Source: Hydractinia symbiolongicarpus
Lineage: Eukaryota; Cnidaria; Hydrozoa; Anthoathecata; Hydractiniidae
Assembly: GCF_029227915.1 (NCBI RefSeq)
Contig: NC_079880.1
Span: 2,110,001 to 2,174,000 of the forward strand
Direction of reading: 5' to 3'
Length of the DNA stretch: 64,000 nt
Shown: in pieces, positions 48,050 to 59,493 of the stretch
Layout of the letters: each line of letters begins with the position of its first letter
Position numbering within the stretch: the stretch's first letter is position 1
Position numbers and translations under genes: made by a program
Notes under the pieces: generated by a model
The model's database searches: none
What the model was told of the DNA's origin: nothing
Seen by the model: the letters and a program-made list of their open reading frames with translations, nothing else

Positions 48050-50019
48050 TTTTAAATTTTTTTTTCACCACTAAAACGCATGAGACTTGTAGTTTTTAAA
48101 AATGTTTTCATTTTTGATGAGACGCTTAATGAAAGAGGTTTAATCGCCAGCAAATCAAAACCCGCGATTTCCCGTAAATCCCGGGCTTGGCCCGTATAGT
48201 CGAATGTATACAAAGAAAGTACCCTGTGAGTAAACTCATTTCCAGAACGATTTTTTAATTTATTTTTTCAACACTAAAACGCATGAGACTTGTAGTTTTT
48301 AAAAATGTTTTCATTTTTGATGAGACGCTTAATGAAAGAGGTTTAATCGCCTGCAAACGAAAACCCGAGATTTCCCGTAAATCCCGGGCTTGGCCCGTAT
48401 AGTCAAAAGTATACAAAGATGGTACCCAGGGAGTAAACTCATTTCCTGAAAGCGATTTTTTAATTTAATTTTTCACCACTAAAACGCATGAGACTTGTAG
48501 TTTTCAAAAATGTTTTCATTTTTGATGAGACGCTGAATAAAAGAAGTTTAATCGCCGGCAAACGAAAACCTGCGATTTCCCGTAAATCCCGGACTCGGCC
48601 CGTATAGTCAAAAGTATACAAAGAAAGTACCCAGGGAGTAAACTAATTTCCGAAACGATTTTTTGAATTATTATTTCACCACAAAAGCCCATGAGACTTG
48701 TAGTTTTTAAAAATGTTTTCATTTTTGATGAGACGCTGAATAAAAGAAGTTTAATCGCCGGCAAACGAAAACCCGCGATTTCGCGTAAATCCTGGACTCG
48801 GCCCGTGTAGTCAAAAGTATACAAAGAAAGTACCCAGGGAGTAAACTCATTTCCCGAACGATTTTTTAAATTATTTTTTCACCACTAAAACGCATGAGAC
48901 TTGTAGTTTTCAGAAATGTTTTCATTTTTGATGAGACGCTTAATGAAAGTGGTTTAATCGCCGGCAAACGAAAACCCGCGATTTCCCGTAAATCCCGGAC
49001 TGGGCCGGTATAGTTGAATGTATACAAAGAAAGTACCCTGTGAGTAAACTCATTTCCAAAACGATTTTTTAAATTATCTTTTAAGCACTAAAACGCATGA
49101 GAATTGTAGTTTTCGAAAATGTTTTTATTTTTGATGAGACGCTTAATAAAAGAAGTTTAATCGCCGGCAAACGAAAACCCGCCATTTCCCGTAAACCCCG
49201 GACTCGGTCCGTATAGTCGAATGTATACAAAGAAAGTACCCTGTGAGTAAACTCATTTCCCGAACGAATTTTTAAATTATTTTTTCACCACTAAAACGCA
49301 TGAGACTTGTAGTTTTTAAAAATGTTTTCATTTTTGATGAGACGCTTAATGAAAGAGGTTTAATCGCCTGCAAACGAAAACCCGAGATTTCCCGTAAATC
49401 CCGGGCTTGGCCCGTATAGTCAAAAGTATACAAAGATAGTACCCAGGGAGTAAACTCATTTCCTGAAAGCGATTTTTTAATTTATTTTTTCACCACTAAA
49501 ACGCATGAGACTTGTAGTTTTCAAAAATGTTTTCATTTTTGATGAGACGCTGAATAAAAGAAGTTTAATCGCCGGCAAACGAAAACCCGCGATTTCGCGT
49601 AAATCCTGGACTCGGCCCGTGTAGTCAAAAGTATACAAAGAAAGTACCCAGGGAGTAAACTCATTTCCCGAACGATTTTTTAAATTATTTTTTCACCACT
49701 AAAACGCATGAGACTTGTAGTTTTCAGAAATGTTTTCATTTTTGATGAGACGCTTAATGAAAGTGGTTTAATCGCCGGCAAACGAAAACCCGCGATTTCC
49801 CGTAAATCCCGGACTGGGCCGGTATAGTCGAATGTATACAAAGAAAGTACCCTGTGAGTAAACTCATTTCCAAAACGATTTTTTAAATTATCTTTTCACC
49901 ACTAAAACGCATGAGAATTGTAGTTTTCGAAAATGGTTTTATTTTTGATGAGACGCTTAATAAAAGAAGTTTAATCGCCGGCAAACGAAAAACCGCCATT
50001 TCCCGTAAACCCCGGACTC
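48050..50019 (+). repeat. Distant copy of the 37.9-39 kb segment, with a 1017-bp repeat
   Basis: CGCCAGCAAATCAAAACC, the CGCCTGC class 2 monomer, CCTGAAAGCG and AAACTAATTTCCGAAACG follow in the same order as from about 37.9 kb, at offset about 10150 (50 x 203). CCTGAAAGCG at 48445 recurs at 49462, 1017 bp later, so about five monomers are repeated locally. Variants near 49082 (TTTTAAGCACTAAAACG) and 49936 (AATGGTTTTATTT) are private. Confidence 0.8.
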
Positions 50020-50581
50020 GGTCCGTATAGTCGAATGTATACAAAGAAAGTACCCTGTGAGTAAACTCATTTCCCGAACGAATTTTTAAATTATTTTTTC
50101 ACCACTAAAACGCATGAGACTTGTACTATTTAAAAATATTTTCATTTTTGATGAGACGCTGAATAAAAGAAGTTTAATCGCCCTCAAACGAAAACCCGAG
50201 ATTTCCCGTAAATGCTGGGCTTGGCCCGTATAGTCGAATGTATACAAAGAAAGTACCCTGTGAGTAAACTCATTTCCCGAACGAATTTTTAAATTATTTT
50301 TTCACCACTAAAACGCATGAGACTTGTAGTATTTAAAAATATTTTCATTTTTGATGAGACGCTGAATAAAAGAAGTTTAATCGCCCTCAAACGAAAACCC
50401 GAGATTTCCCGTAAATCCTGGGCTTGGCCCGTATAGTCAAAAGTATACAAAGATAGTACCAAGGGAGTAAACTCATTTCCAGAACGATTTTTTAAATTAT
50501 TTTTTCACCACTAAAACGCATAAGACTTGTAGTTTTTAAAAAATTTTTCATTTTTGATGAGACGCTGAATAAAAGAAGTTT

Positions 50582-50609
50582 AATCGCAGGCAAACGAAAA
50601 CCTGCGATT
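50582..50609 (+). other. Perfect 9-bp hairpin, copy 3
   Basis: AATCGCAGG at 50582-50590 and CCTGCGATT at 50601-50609. It is part of the first 609-bp 3-mer unit. Confidence 0.85.
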
Positions 50610-51190
50610 TCCCGTAAATCCCGGACTCGGTCCGTATAGTCGAATGTATACAAAGAAAGTACCCTGTGAGTAAACTCATTTCCCGAACGAATTTTTAAAT
50701 TATTTTTTCACCACTAAAACGCATGAGACTTGTAGTATTTAAAAATATTTTCATTTTTGATGAGACGCTGAATAAAAGAAGTTTAATCGCCCTCAAACGT
50801 AAACCCGAGATTTCCCGTAAATGCTGGGCTTGGCCCGTATAGTCGAATGTATACAAAGAAAGTACCCTGTGAGTAAACTCATTTCCCGAACGAATTTTTA
50901 AATTATTTTTTCACCACTAAAACGCATGAGACTTGTAGTATTTAAAAATATTTTCATTTTTGATGAGACGCTGAATAAAAGAAGTTTAATCGCCCTCAAA
51001 CGAAAACCCGAGATTTCCCGTAAATCCTGGGCTTGGCCCGTATAGTCAAAAGTATACAAAGATAGTACCAAGGGAGTAAACTCATTTCCAGAACGATTTT
51101 TTATATTATTTTTTCACCACTAAAACGCATAAGACTTGTAGTTTTTAAAAATGTTTTCATTTTTGATGAGACGCTGAATAAAAGAAGTTT

Positions 51191-51218
51191 AATCGCAGGC
51201 AAACGAAAACCTGCGATT
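51191..51218 (+). other. Perfect 9-bp hairpin, copy 4
   Basis: AATCGCAGG at 51191-51199 and CCTGCGATT at 51210-51218. It is the 609-bp copy of the hairpin at 50582. Confidence 0.85.
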
Positions 51219-51237
51219 TCCCGTAAATCCCGGACTC

Positions 51238-52520
51238 GGCCCGTATAGTCAAAAGTATACAAAGAAAGTACCCAGGGTGTAAACTCATTTCCCGAACTAT
51301 TTTTTAAATTATTATTTCACCACTAAAGCCCATGAGACTTGTAGTATTTAAAAATATTTTCATTTTTGATGAGACGCTAAATAAAAGAAGTTTAATCGCC
51401 GGCAAACGAAAACCCGCGACTTCCCGTAAATCCCGGACTCAGCCCGTATAGTCAAAAGTATACAAAGAAAGTACCCAGGGAGTAAACTCATTTCCCGAAC
51501 GATTTTTTAAATTATTTTTTCACCACTAAAACGCATGAGACTTGTAGTTTTCAAAAATGTTTTCATTTTTGATGAGACGCTGAATAAAAGAAGTTTAATC
51601 GCCGGCAAACGAAAACCTGCGATTTCCCGTAAATTCCGGACTCGGCCCGTATAGTCAAAAGTATACAAAGAAAGTACCCGGGGTGTAAACTCATTTCCCG
51701 AACGATTTTTTAAATTATTATTTCACCACTAAAGCCCATGAGACTTGTAGTTTTTAAAAATGTTTCCATTTTTGATGAGACGCTGAATAAAAGAAGTTTA
51801 ATTGCCGGCAAACGAAAACCCGCGACTTCCCGTAAATCCTGGACTCGGCCCGTATAGTCAAAAGTATACATAGAAAGTACCCAGGGAGTAAACTCATTTC
51901 CCGAACGAATTTTTAAATTATTTTTTCACCACTAGAACGCATGAGACTTGTAGTTTTCAGAAATGTTTTCATTTTTGATGAGACGCTTAATGAAAGTTGT
52001 TTAATCGTCGGCAAACGAAAACCCGCGATTTCCCGTAAATCCTGGGCTTGGCCCGTATAGTCGAATGTATACAAAGAAAGTACCTTGTGAGTAAACTCAT
52101 TTCCGAAACGATTTTTTAAATTATTATTTCACCACTAAAGCCCATGAGACTTGTAGTTTTTAAAAATGTTTCCATTTTTGATGAGACGCTGAATAAAAGA
52201 AGTTTAATTGCCGGCAAACGAAAACCCGCGACTTCCCGTAAATCCTGGACTCGGCCCGTATAGTCAAAAGTATACATAGAAAGTACCCAGGGAGTAAACT
52301 CATTTCCCGAACGAATTTTTAAATTATTTTTTCACCACTAGAACGCATGAGACTTGTAGTTTTCAGAAATGTTTTCATTTTTGATGAGACGCTTAATGAA
52401 AGTTGTTTAATCGTCGGCAAACGAAAACCCGCGATTTCCCGTAAATCCTGGGCTTGGCCCGTATAGTCGAATGTATACAAAGAAAGTACCTTGTGAGTAA
52501 ACTCATTTCCGAAACGATTT
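51238..52520 (+). repeat. 2-mer duplication, 406 bp, and flanking monomers
   Basis: GTTTCCATTTTTG at 51762 recurs at 52168, and both copies have ACATAGAAAG, CACTAGAACG and AATCGTCGG. The units are about 51709-52114 and 52115-52520, separated by AAATTATT against CAATTATC at their ends. Bases 51238-51708 are ordinary class 3 monomers resembling those near 45.6-46.0 kb. Confidence 0.85.
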
Positions 52521-54163
52521 TTTCAATTATCTTTTCACCACTAAAACGCATGAGACTTGTAGTTTTCAAAAATGTTTTTATTTTTGATGAGACGCTGAAT
52601 AAAAGAAGTTTAATCGTCGGCAAACGAAAACCCGCCATTTCCCGTAAACCCCGGACTCGGTCCGTATAGTCGAATGTATATAAAAAAAGTACCCTGTGAG
52701 TAAACTCATTTCCCGAACGAATTTTTAAATTATTTTTTCACCACTAAAACGCATGAGACTTGTAGTATTTAAAAATATTTTCATTTTTGATGAGACGCTG
52801 AATAAAAGAAGTTTAATCGCCGGCAAACGAAAACCTGCGATTTCCCGTAAATTCCGGACTCGGCCCGTATAGTCAAAAGTATACAAAGAAAGTACCCAGG
52901 GAGTAAACTCATTTCCCGAACGATTTTTTAAATTATTTTTTCACCACTAAAACGCATGAGACTTGTAGTTTTCAAAATTGTTTTCATTTTTGATGAGACG
53001 CTGAATAAAAGAAGTTTAATCGCCCTCAAACGAAAATCCGAGATTTCCCGTAAATCCTGGGCTTGGCCCGTATAGTCAAAAGTATACAAAGATAGTACCC
53101 GGGAGTAAACTCATTTCCAGAACGATTTTTTAAATTATTTTTTCACCACTAAAACGCAAAAGACTTGTAGTTTTTAAAAATATTTTCATTTTTGATGAGA
53201 CGCTGAATAAAAGAAGTTTAATCGCCGGCAAACGAAAACCCGCGACTTCCCGTAAAGCCCGGACTCAGCCCGTATAGTCAAAAGTATACAAAGAAAGTAC
53301 CCAGGGAGTAAACTCATTTCCCGAATGATTTTTTAATTTATTTTTTCACCACTAGAACGCATGAGACTTGTAGTTTTCAGAAATGTTTTCATTTTTGATG
53401 AGACGCTGAATAAAAGAAGTTTAATCGTCGGCAAACGAAAACCCGCCATTTCCCGTAAACCCCGGACTCGGTCCGTATAGTCGAATGTATATAAAAAAAG
53501 TACCCTGTGAGTAAACTCATTTCCCGAACGAATTTTTAAATTATTTTTTCACCACTAAAACGCATGAGACTTGTAGTATTTAAAAATATTTTCATTTTTG
53601 ATGAGACGCTGAATAAAAGAAGTTTAATCGCCGGCAAACGAAAACCTGCGATTTCCCGTAAATTCCGGACTCGGCCCGTATAGTCAAAAGTATACAAAGA
53701 AAGTACCCAGGGAGTAAACTCATTTCCCGAACGATTTTTTAAATTATTTTTTCACCACTAAAACGCATGAGACTTGTAGTTTTCAAAATTGTTTTCATTT
53801 TTGATGAGACGCTGAATAAAAGAAGTTTAATCGCCCTCAAACGAAAATCCGAGATTTCCCGTAAATCCTGGGCTTGGCCCGTATAGTCAAAAGTATACAA
53901 AGATAGTACCCGGGAGTAAACTCATTTCCAGAACGATTTTTTAAATTATTTTTTCACCACTAAAACGCAAAAGACTTGTAGTTTTTAAAAATGTTTTCAT
54001 TTTTGATGAGACGCTGAATAAAAGAAGTTTAATCGCCGGCAAACGAAAACCCGCGACTTCCCGTAAAGCCCGGACTCAGCCCGTATAGTCAAAAGTATAC
54101 AAAGAAAGTACCCAGGGAGTAAACTCATTTCCCGAATGATTTTTTAATTTATTTTTTCACCAC
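52521..54163 (+). repeat. 4-mer higher-order repeat, 811 bp, two copies
   Basis: Rare markers GTATATAAAAAAAGTACC (TAAAAAAAG at 52681 and 53492), TTCAAAATTG, AAAATCCGAG, TACCCGGGAG (one A missing) and AACGCAAAAG recur at 811 bp. Units are about 52585-53395 and 53396-54163. One difference seen is TAAAAATATTTTC against TAAAAATGTTTTC near 53181 and 53992. Confidence 0.88.
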
Positions 54164-56490
54164 TAAAACGCATGAGACTTGTAGTTTTCAAAAATGTATT
54201 CATTTTTGATGAGACGCTGAATAAAAGAAGTTTAATCACCGGCAAACGAAAACCTGCGATTTCACGTAAATTCCGGACTCGGCCCGTATAGTCAAAAGTA
54301 TACAAAGAAAGTACCCGGGGCTGTAAACTCATTTCCCGAACGATTTTTTAAATTATTATTTCACCACTAAAGCCCATGAGACTTGTAGTTTTTAAAAATG
54401 TTTTCATTTTTGATGAGACGCTTAATAAAAGAGGTTTAATCGCCGGCAAACGAAATCCCGCGATTTCCCGTAAATCCCGGGCTTGGCCCGTATAGTCGAA
54501 TGTATACAAAGAAAGTACCCAGGGAGTAAACTCATTTACCGAACGATTTTTTAAATTTTTTTTTCACCACTAAAACGCATGAGACTTGTAGTTTTCAAAA
54601 ATGTTTTCATTTTTGATGAGACGCTTAATGACAGAGGTTTAATCGCCGGCAAATCAAAACCCGCGATTTCCCGTGAATCCCGTACTCAGCCCGTATAGTC
54701 AAAAGTATGCAAAGAAAGTACCCTGTGAGTAAACTCATTTCCAGAACGATTTTTTAATTTATTTTTTCAACACTAAAACGCATGAGACTTGTAGTTTTAA
54801 AAAATGTTTTCATTTTTGATGAGACGTTTAATGAAAGAGGTTTAATCGCCTGCAAACGAAAACCCGAGATTTCCCGTAAATCCCGGGCTTGGCCCGTATA
54901 GTCAAAAGTATACAAAGATAGTACCCAGGGAGTAAACTCATTTCCTGAAAGCGATTTTTTAATTTATTTTTTCACCACTAGAACGCATGAGACTTGTAGT
55001 TTTTAAAAATGTTTTCATTTTTGATGAGACGCTGAATAAAAGAAGTTTAATCGCCGGCAAACGAAAACCCGCGATTTCCCGTAAATCCCGGACTCAGCCC
55101 GTATAGTCAAAAGTATACAAAGAAAGTACCCAGGGAGTAAACTCATTTCCCGAACGATTTTTTAAATTATTTTTTCAGCACTAAAACGTATGAGACTTGT
55201 AGTTTTCAAAAATGTTTTCATTTTTGATGAGACGCTGAATAAAAGAAGTTTAATCGCCGGCAAACGAAAACCTGCGATTTCCCGTAAATCCCGGACTCGG
55301 CCCGTATAGTCAAAAGTATACAAAGAAAGTACCCGGGGTGTAAACTCATTTCCCGAACGATGTTTTAAATTATTATTTCACCACTAAAGCCCATGAGACT
55401 TGTAGTTTTTAAAAATGTTTTCATTTTTGATGAGACGCTGAATAAAAGAAGTTTAATCGCCGGCAAACGAAAACCCGCGATTTCCCGTAAATCCTGGACT
55501 CGGCCCGTGTAGTCAAAAGTATACAAAGAAAGTACCCAGGGAGTAAACTCATTTCCCGAACGATTTTTGAAAATATTTTTTCACCACTAAAACGCATGAG
55601 ACTTGTAGTTTTCAGAAATGTTTTCATTTTTGATGAGACGCTTAATGAAAGAGGTTTAATCGCCGGCAAATCAAAACCCGCGATTTCCCGTAAATCCCGG
55701 GCTTGGCCCGTATAGTCGAATGTATACAAAGAAAGTACCCTGTGAGTAAACTCATTTCCAGAACGATTTTTTAATTTATTTTTTCAACACTAAAACGCAT
55801 GAGACTTGTGGTTTTAAAAAATGTTTTCATTTTTGATGAGACGCTTAATGAAAGAGGTTTAATCGCCTGCAAACGAAAACCCGAGATTTCCCGTAAATCC
55901 CGGGCTTGGCCATTATAGTCAAAAGTATACAAAGATAGTACCCAGGGAGTAAACTCATTTCCTGAAAGCGATTTTTTAATTTATTTTTTCACCACTAAAA
56001 CGCATGAGACTTGTAGTTTTTAAAAATGTTTTCATTTTTGATGAGACGCTGAATAAAAGAAGTTTAATCGCCGGCAAACGAAAACCCGCGATTTCCCGTA
56101 AATCCCGGACTCAGCCCGTATAGTCAAAAGTATACAAAGAAAGTACCCAGGGAGTAAACTCATTTCCCGAACGATTTTTTAAATTATTTTTTCAGCACTA
56201 AAACGCATGAGACTTGTAGTTTTCAAAAATGTTTTCATTTTTGATGAGACGCTGAATAAAAGAAGTTTAATCGCCGGCAAACGAAAACCTGCGATTTCCC
56301 GTAAATCCCGGACTCGGCCCGTATAGTCAAAAGTATACAAAGAAAGTACCCGGGGTGTAAACTCATTTCCCGAACGATTTTTTAAATTATTATTTCACCA
56401 CTAAAGCCCATGAGACTTGTAGTTTTTAAAAATGTTTTCATTTTTGATGAGACGCTGAATAAAAGAAGTTTAATCGCCGGCAAACGAAAA
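54164..56490 (+). repeat. 5-mer higher-order repeat, 1017 bp, about 1.7 copies
   Basis: CCTGAAAGCG at 54944 and 55961 defines the 1017-bp period; this monomer is 205 bp because of the +2 variant. Units are about 54720-55736 and 55737-56490. They share TTTAAAAAATG, the CGCCTGC class 2 monomer and TTCAGCACTAAAACG. Bases 54164-54719 are mixed monomers, with a probable class 1/class 3 hybrid near 54640-54730 (CGTGAATCCCGTACTCAG, TATGCAAAG, CTGTGAG). Confidence 0.83.
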
Positions 56491-57869
56491 CCCGCCATTT
56501 CCCGTAAACCCCAGACTCGGTCCGTATAGTCGAATGTATACAAAGAAAGTACCCTGTGAGTAAACTCATTTCCCGAACGAATTTTTAAATTATTTTTTCA
56601 CCACTAAAACGCATGAGACTTGTAGTTTTCAAAAATGTTTTCATTTTTGATTAGACGCTGAATAAAAGAAGTTTAATCGCCGGCAAACGAAAACCTGCGA
56701 TTTCCCGTAAATCCTGGACGCGGCCCGTATAGTCAAAAGTATACAAAGAAAGTACCCGGGGTGTAAACTCATTTCCCGAACGATTTTTTAATTTATTATT
56801 TCACCACTAAAGCCCATGAGACTTGTAGTTTTTAAAAATGTTTTCATTTTTGATGAGACGCTGAATAAAAGAAGTTTAATTGCCGGCAAACGAAAACCCG
56901 CGATTTCCCGTAAATCCCGGACTCGGCCCGTATAGTCAAAAGTATACAAAGAAAGTACCCAGGGAGTAAACTCATTTCCCGAACGATTTTTTAAATTATT
57001 TTTTCACCACTAAAACGCATGAGACTTGTAGTTTTCAAAAATGTTTTCATTTTTGATGAGACGCTGAATAAAAGAAGTTTAATCGCCGGCAAACGAAAAC
57101 CTGCGATTTCCCGTAAATCCCGGACGCGGCTCGTATAGTCAAAAGTATACAAAGAAAGTACCCGGGGTGTAAACTCATTTCCCGAACGATTTTTTAAATT
57201 ATTATTTCACCACTAAAGCCCATGAGACTTGTAGTTTTTAAAAATGTTTTCATTTTTGATGAGACGCTGAATAAAAGAAGTTTAATCGCCGGCAAACGAA
57301 AACCCGCGATTTCCCGTAAATCCCGGACTGAGCCCGTATAGTCAAAAGTATACAAAGAAAGTACCCAGGGAGTAAACTCATTTCCCGAACGATTTTTTAA
57401 ATTAGTTTTTCACCACTAAAACGCATGAGACTTGTAGTTTTTAAAAATGTTTTCATTTTTGATGAGACGCTGAATAAAAGAAGTTTAATCGCCGGCAAAC
57501 GAAAACCCGCGATTTCCCGTAAATCCCGGACTCAGCCCGTATAGTCAAAAGTATACAAAGAAAGTACCCAGGGAGTAAACTCATTTCCCGAACGATTTTT
57601 TAAATTATTTTTTCAGCACTAAAACGCATGAGACTTGTAGTTTTCAAAAATGTTTTCATTTTTGATGAGACGCTGAATAAAAGAAGTTTAATCGCCGGCA
57701 AACGAAAACCTGCGATTTCCCGTAACTCCCGGACTCGGCCCGTATAGTCAAAAGTATACAAAGAAAGTACCCGGGGTGTAAACTCATTTCCCGAACGATT
57801 TTTTAAATTATTATTTCACCACTAAAGCCCATGAGACTTGTAGTTTTTAAAAATGTTTTCATTTTTGAT
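56491..57869 (+). repeat. Mixed class 3 monomers
   Basis: About seven monomers, mostly class 3 with alternating CCCAGGGAG and CCCGGGGTG tails and the GGACGCGG variant (56717 and 57122 regions), which hints at a 2-mer rhythm. Private variants are GATTAGACG near 56648 and TTAGTTTTTC near 57401. No gene was seen. Confidence 0.7.
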
Positions 57870-59493
57870 GAGACGCTGAATAAAAGAAGTTTAATCGCCG
57901 GCAAACGAAAACCCGCGATTTCCCGTAAATCCTGGACTCGGCCCGTGTAGTCAAAAGTATACAAAGAAAGTACCCAGGGAGTAAACTCATTTCCCGAACG
58001 ATTTTTTAAATTATTTTTTCAGCACTAAAACGCATGAGACTTGTAGTTTTCAAAAATGTTTTCATTTTTCATGAGACGCTGAATAAAAGAAGTTTAATCG
58101 CCGGCAAACGAAAACCTGCGATTTCCCGTAAATCCCGGACTCGGCCCGTATAGTCAAAAGTATACAAAGAAAGTACCCGGGGTGTAAACTCATTTCCCGA
58201 ACGATTTTTTAAATTATTATTCCACCACTAAAGCCCATGAGACTTGTGGTTTTTAAAAATGTTTTCATTTTTGATGAGACGCTGAATAAAAGAAGTTTAA
58301 TCGCCGGCAAACGAAAACCCGCGATTTCCCGTAAATTCTGGACTCGGCCCGTGTAGTCAAAAGTATACAAAGAAAGTACCCAGGGAGTAAACTCATTTCC
58401 CGAACGATTTTTTAAATTATTTTTTCACCACTAAAACGCATGAGACTTGTAGTTTTCAGAAATGTTTTCATTTTTGATGAGACGCTTAATGAAAGAGGTT
58501 TAATCGCCGGCAAATCAAAACCCGCGATTTCCCGTAAATCCCGGGCTTGGCCGGTATAGTCGAATGTATACAAAGAAAGTACCCTGTGAGTAAACTCATT
58601 TCCAGAACGATTTTTTAATTTATTTTTTCAACACTAAAACGCATGAGACTTGTAGTTTTAAAAAATGTTTTCATTTTTGATGAGACGCTGAATAAAAGAA
58701 GTTTAATCGCCGGCAAACGAAAACCCGCGATTTCCCGTAAATCCTGGACTCGGCCCGTGTAGTCAAAAGTATACAAAGAAAGTACCCAGGGAGTAAACTC
58801 ATTTCCCGAACGATTTTTTAAATTATTTTTTCAGCACTAAAACGCATGAGACTTGTAGTTTTCAAAAATGTTTTCATTTTTGATGAGACGCTGAATAAAA
58901 GAAGTTTAATCGCCGGCAAACGAAAACCTGCGATTTCCCGTAAATCCCGGACTCGGCCCGTATAGTCAAAAGTATACAAAGAAAGTACCCGGGGTGTAAA
59001 CTCATTTCCCGAACGATTTTTTAAATTATTATTCCACCACTAAAGCCCATGAGACTTGTGGTTTTTAAAAATGTTTTCATTTTTGATGAGACGCTGAATA
59101 AAAGAAGTTTAATCGCCGGCAAACGAAAACCCGCGATTTCCCGTAAATTCTGGACTCGGCCCGTGTAGTCAAAAGTATACAAAGAAAGTACCCAGGGAGT
59201 AAACTCATTTCCCGAACGATTTTTTAAATTATTTTTTCACCACTAAAACGCATGAGACTTGTAGTTTTCAGAAATGTTTTCATTTTTGATGAGACGCTTA
59301 ATGAAAGAGGTTTAATCGCCGGCAAATCAAAACCCGCGATTTCCCGTAAATCCCGGGCTTGGCCGGTATAGTCGAATGTATACAAAGAAAGTACCCTGTG
59401 AGTAAACTCATTTCCAGAACGATTTTTTAATTTATTTTTTCAACACTAAAACGCATGAGACTTGTAGTTTTAAAAAATGTTTTCATTTTTGAT
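57870..59493 (+). repeat. 4-mer higher-order repeat, 812 bp, two copies
   Basis: ATTATTCCACCAC (TCCACC at 58221 and 59033) and the following GTGGTTTTTAAAAATG, AAATTCTGGACTCGG and GGCCGGTATAGTCG are all spaced 812 bp, exactly four monomers. Units are about 57870-58681 and 58682-59493. The only difference noted is CATGAGACGC near 58069 in unit one. Confidence 0.9.

Larger units (their letters stand above)
50020..51237 (+). repeat. 3-mer higher-order repeat, 609 bp, two copies
   Basis: AATGCTGGGCTTGG lies at 50211 and 50820, CCAAGGGAG follows in both units, and CGCAGGC lies in the hairpins at 50582 and 51191; all are 609 bp apart. Differences seen include GTACTATTTAAAAAT near 50124, TTAAAAAATTTTTC near 50537, AAACGTAAACC near 50798 and TTTTATATTA near 51101. 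Confidence 0.87.
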
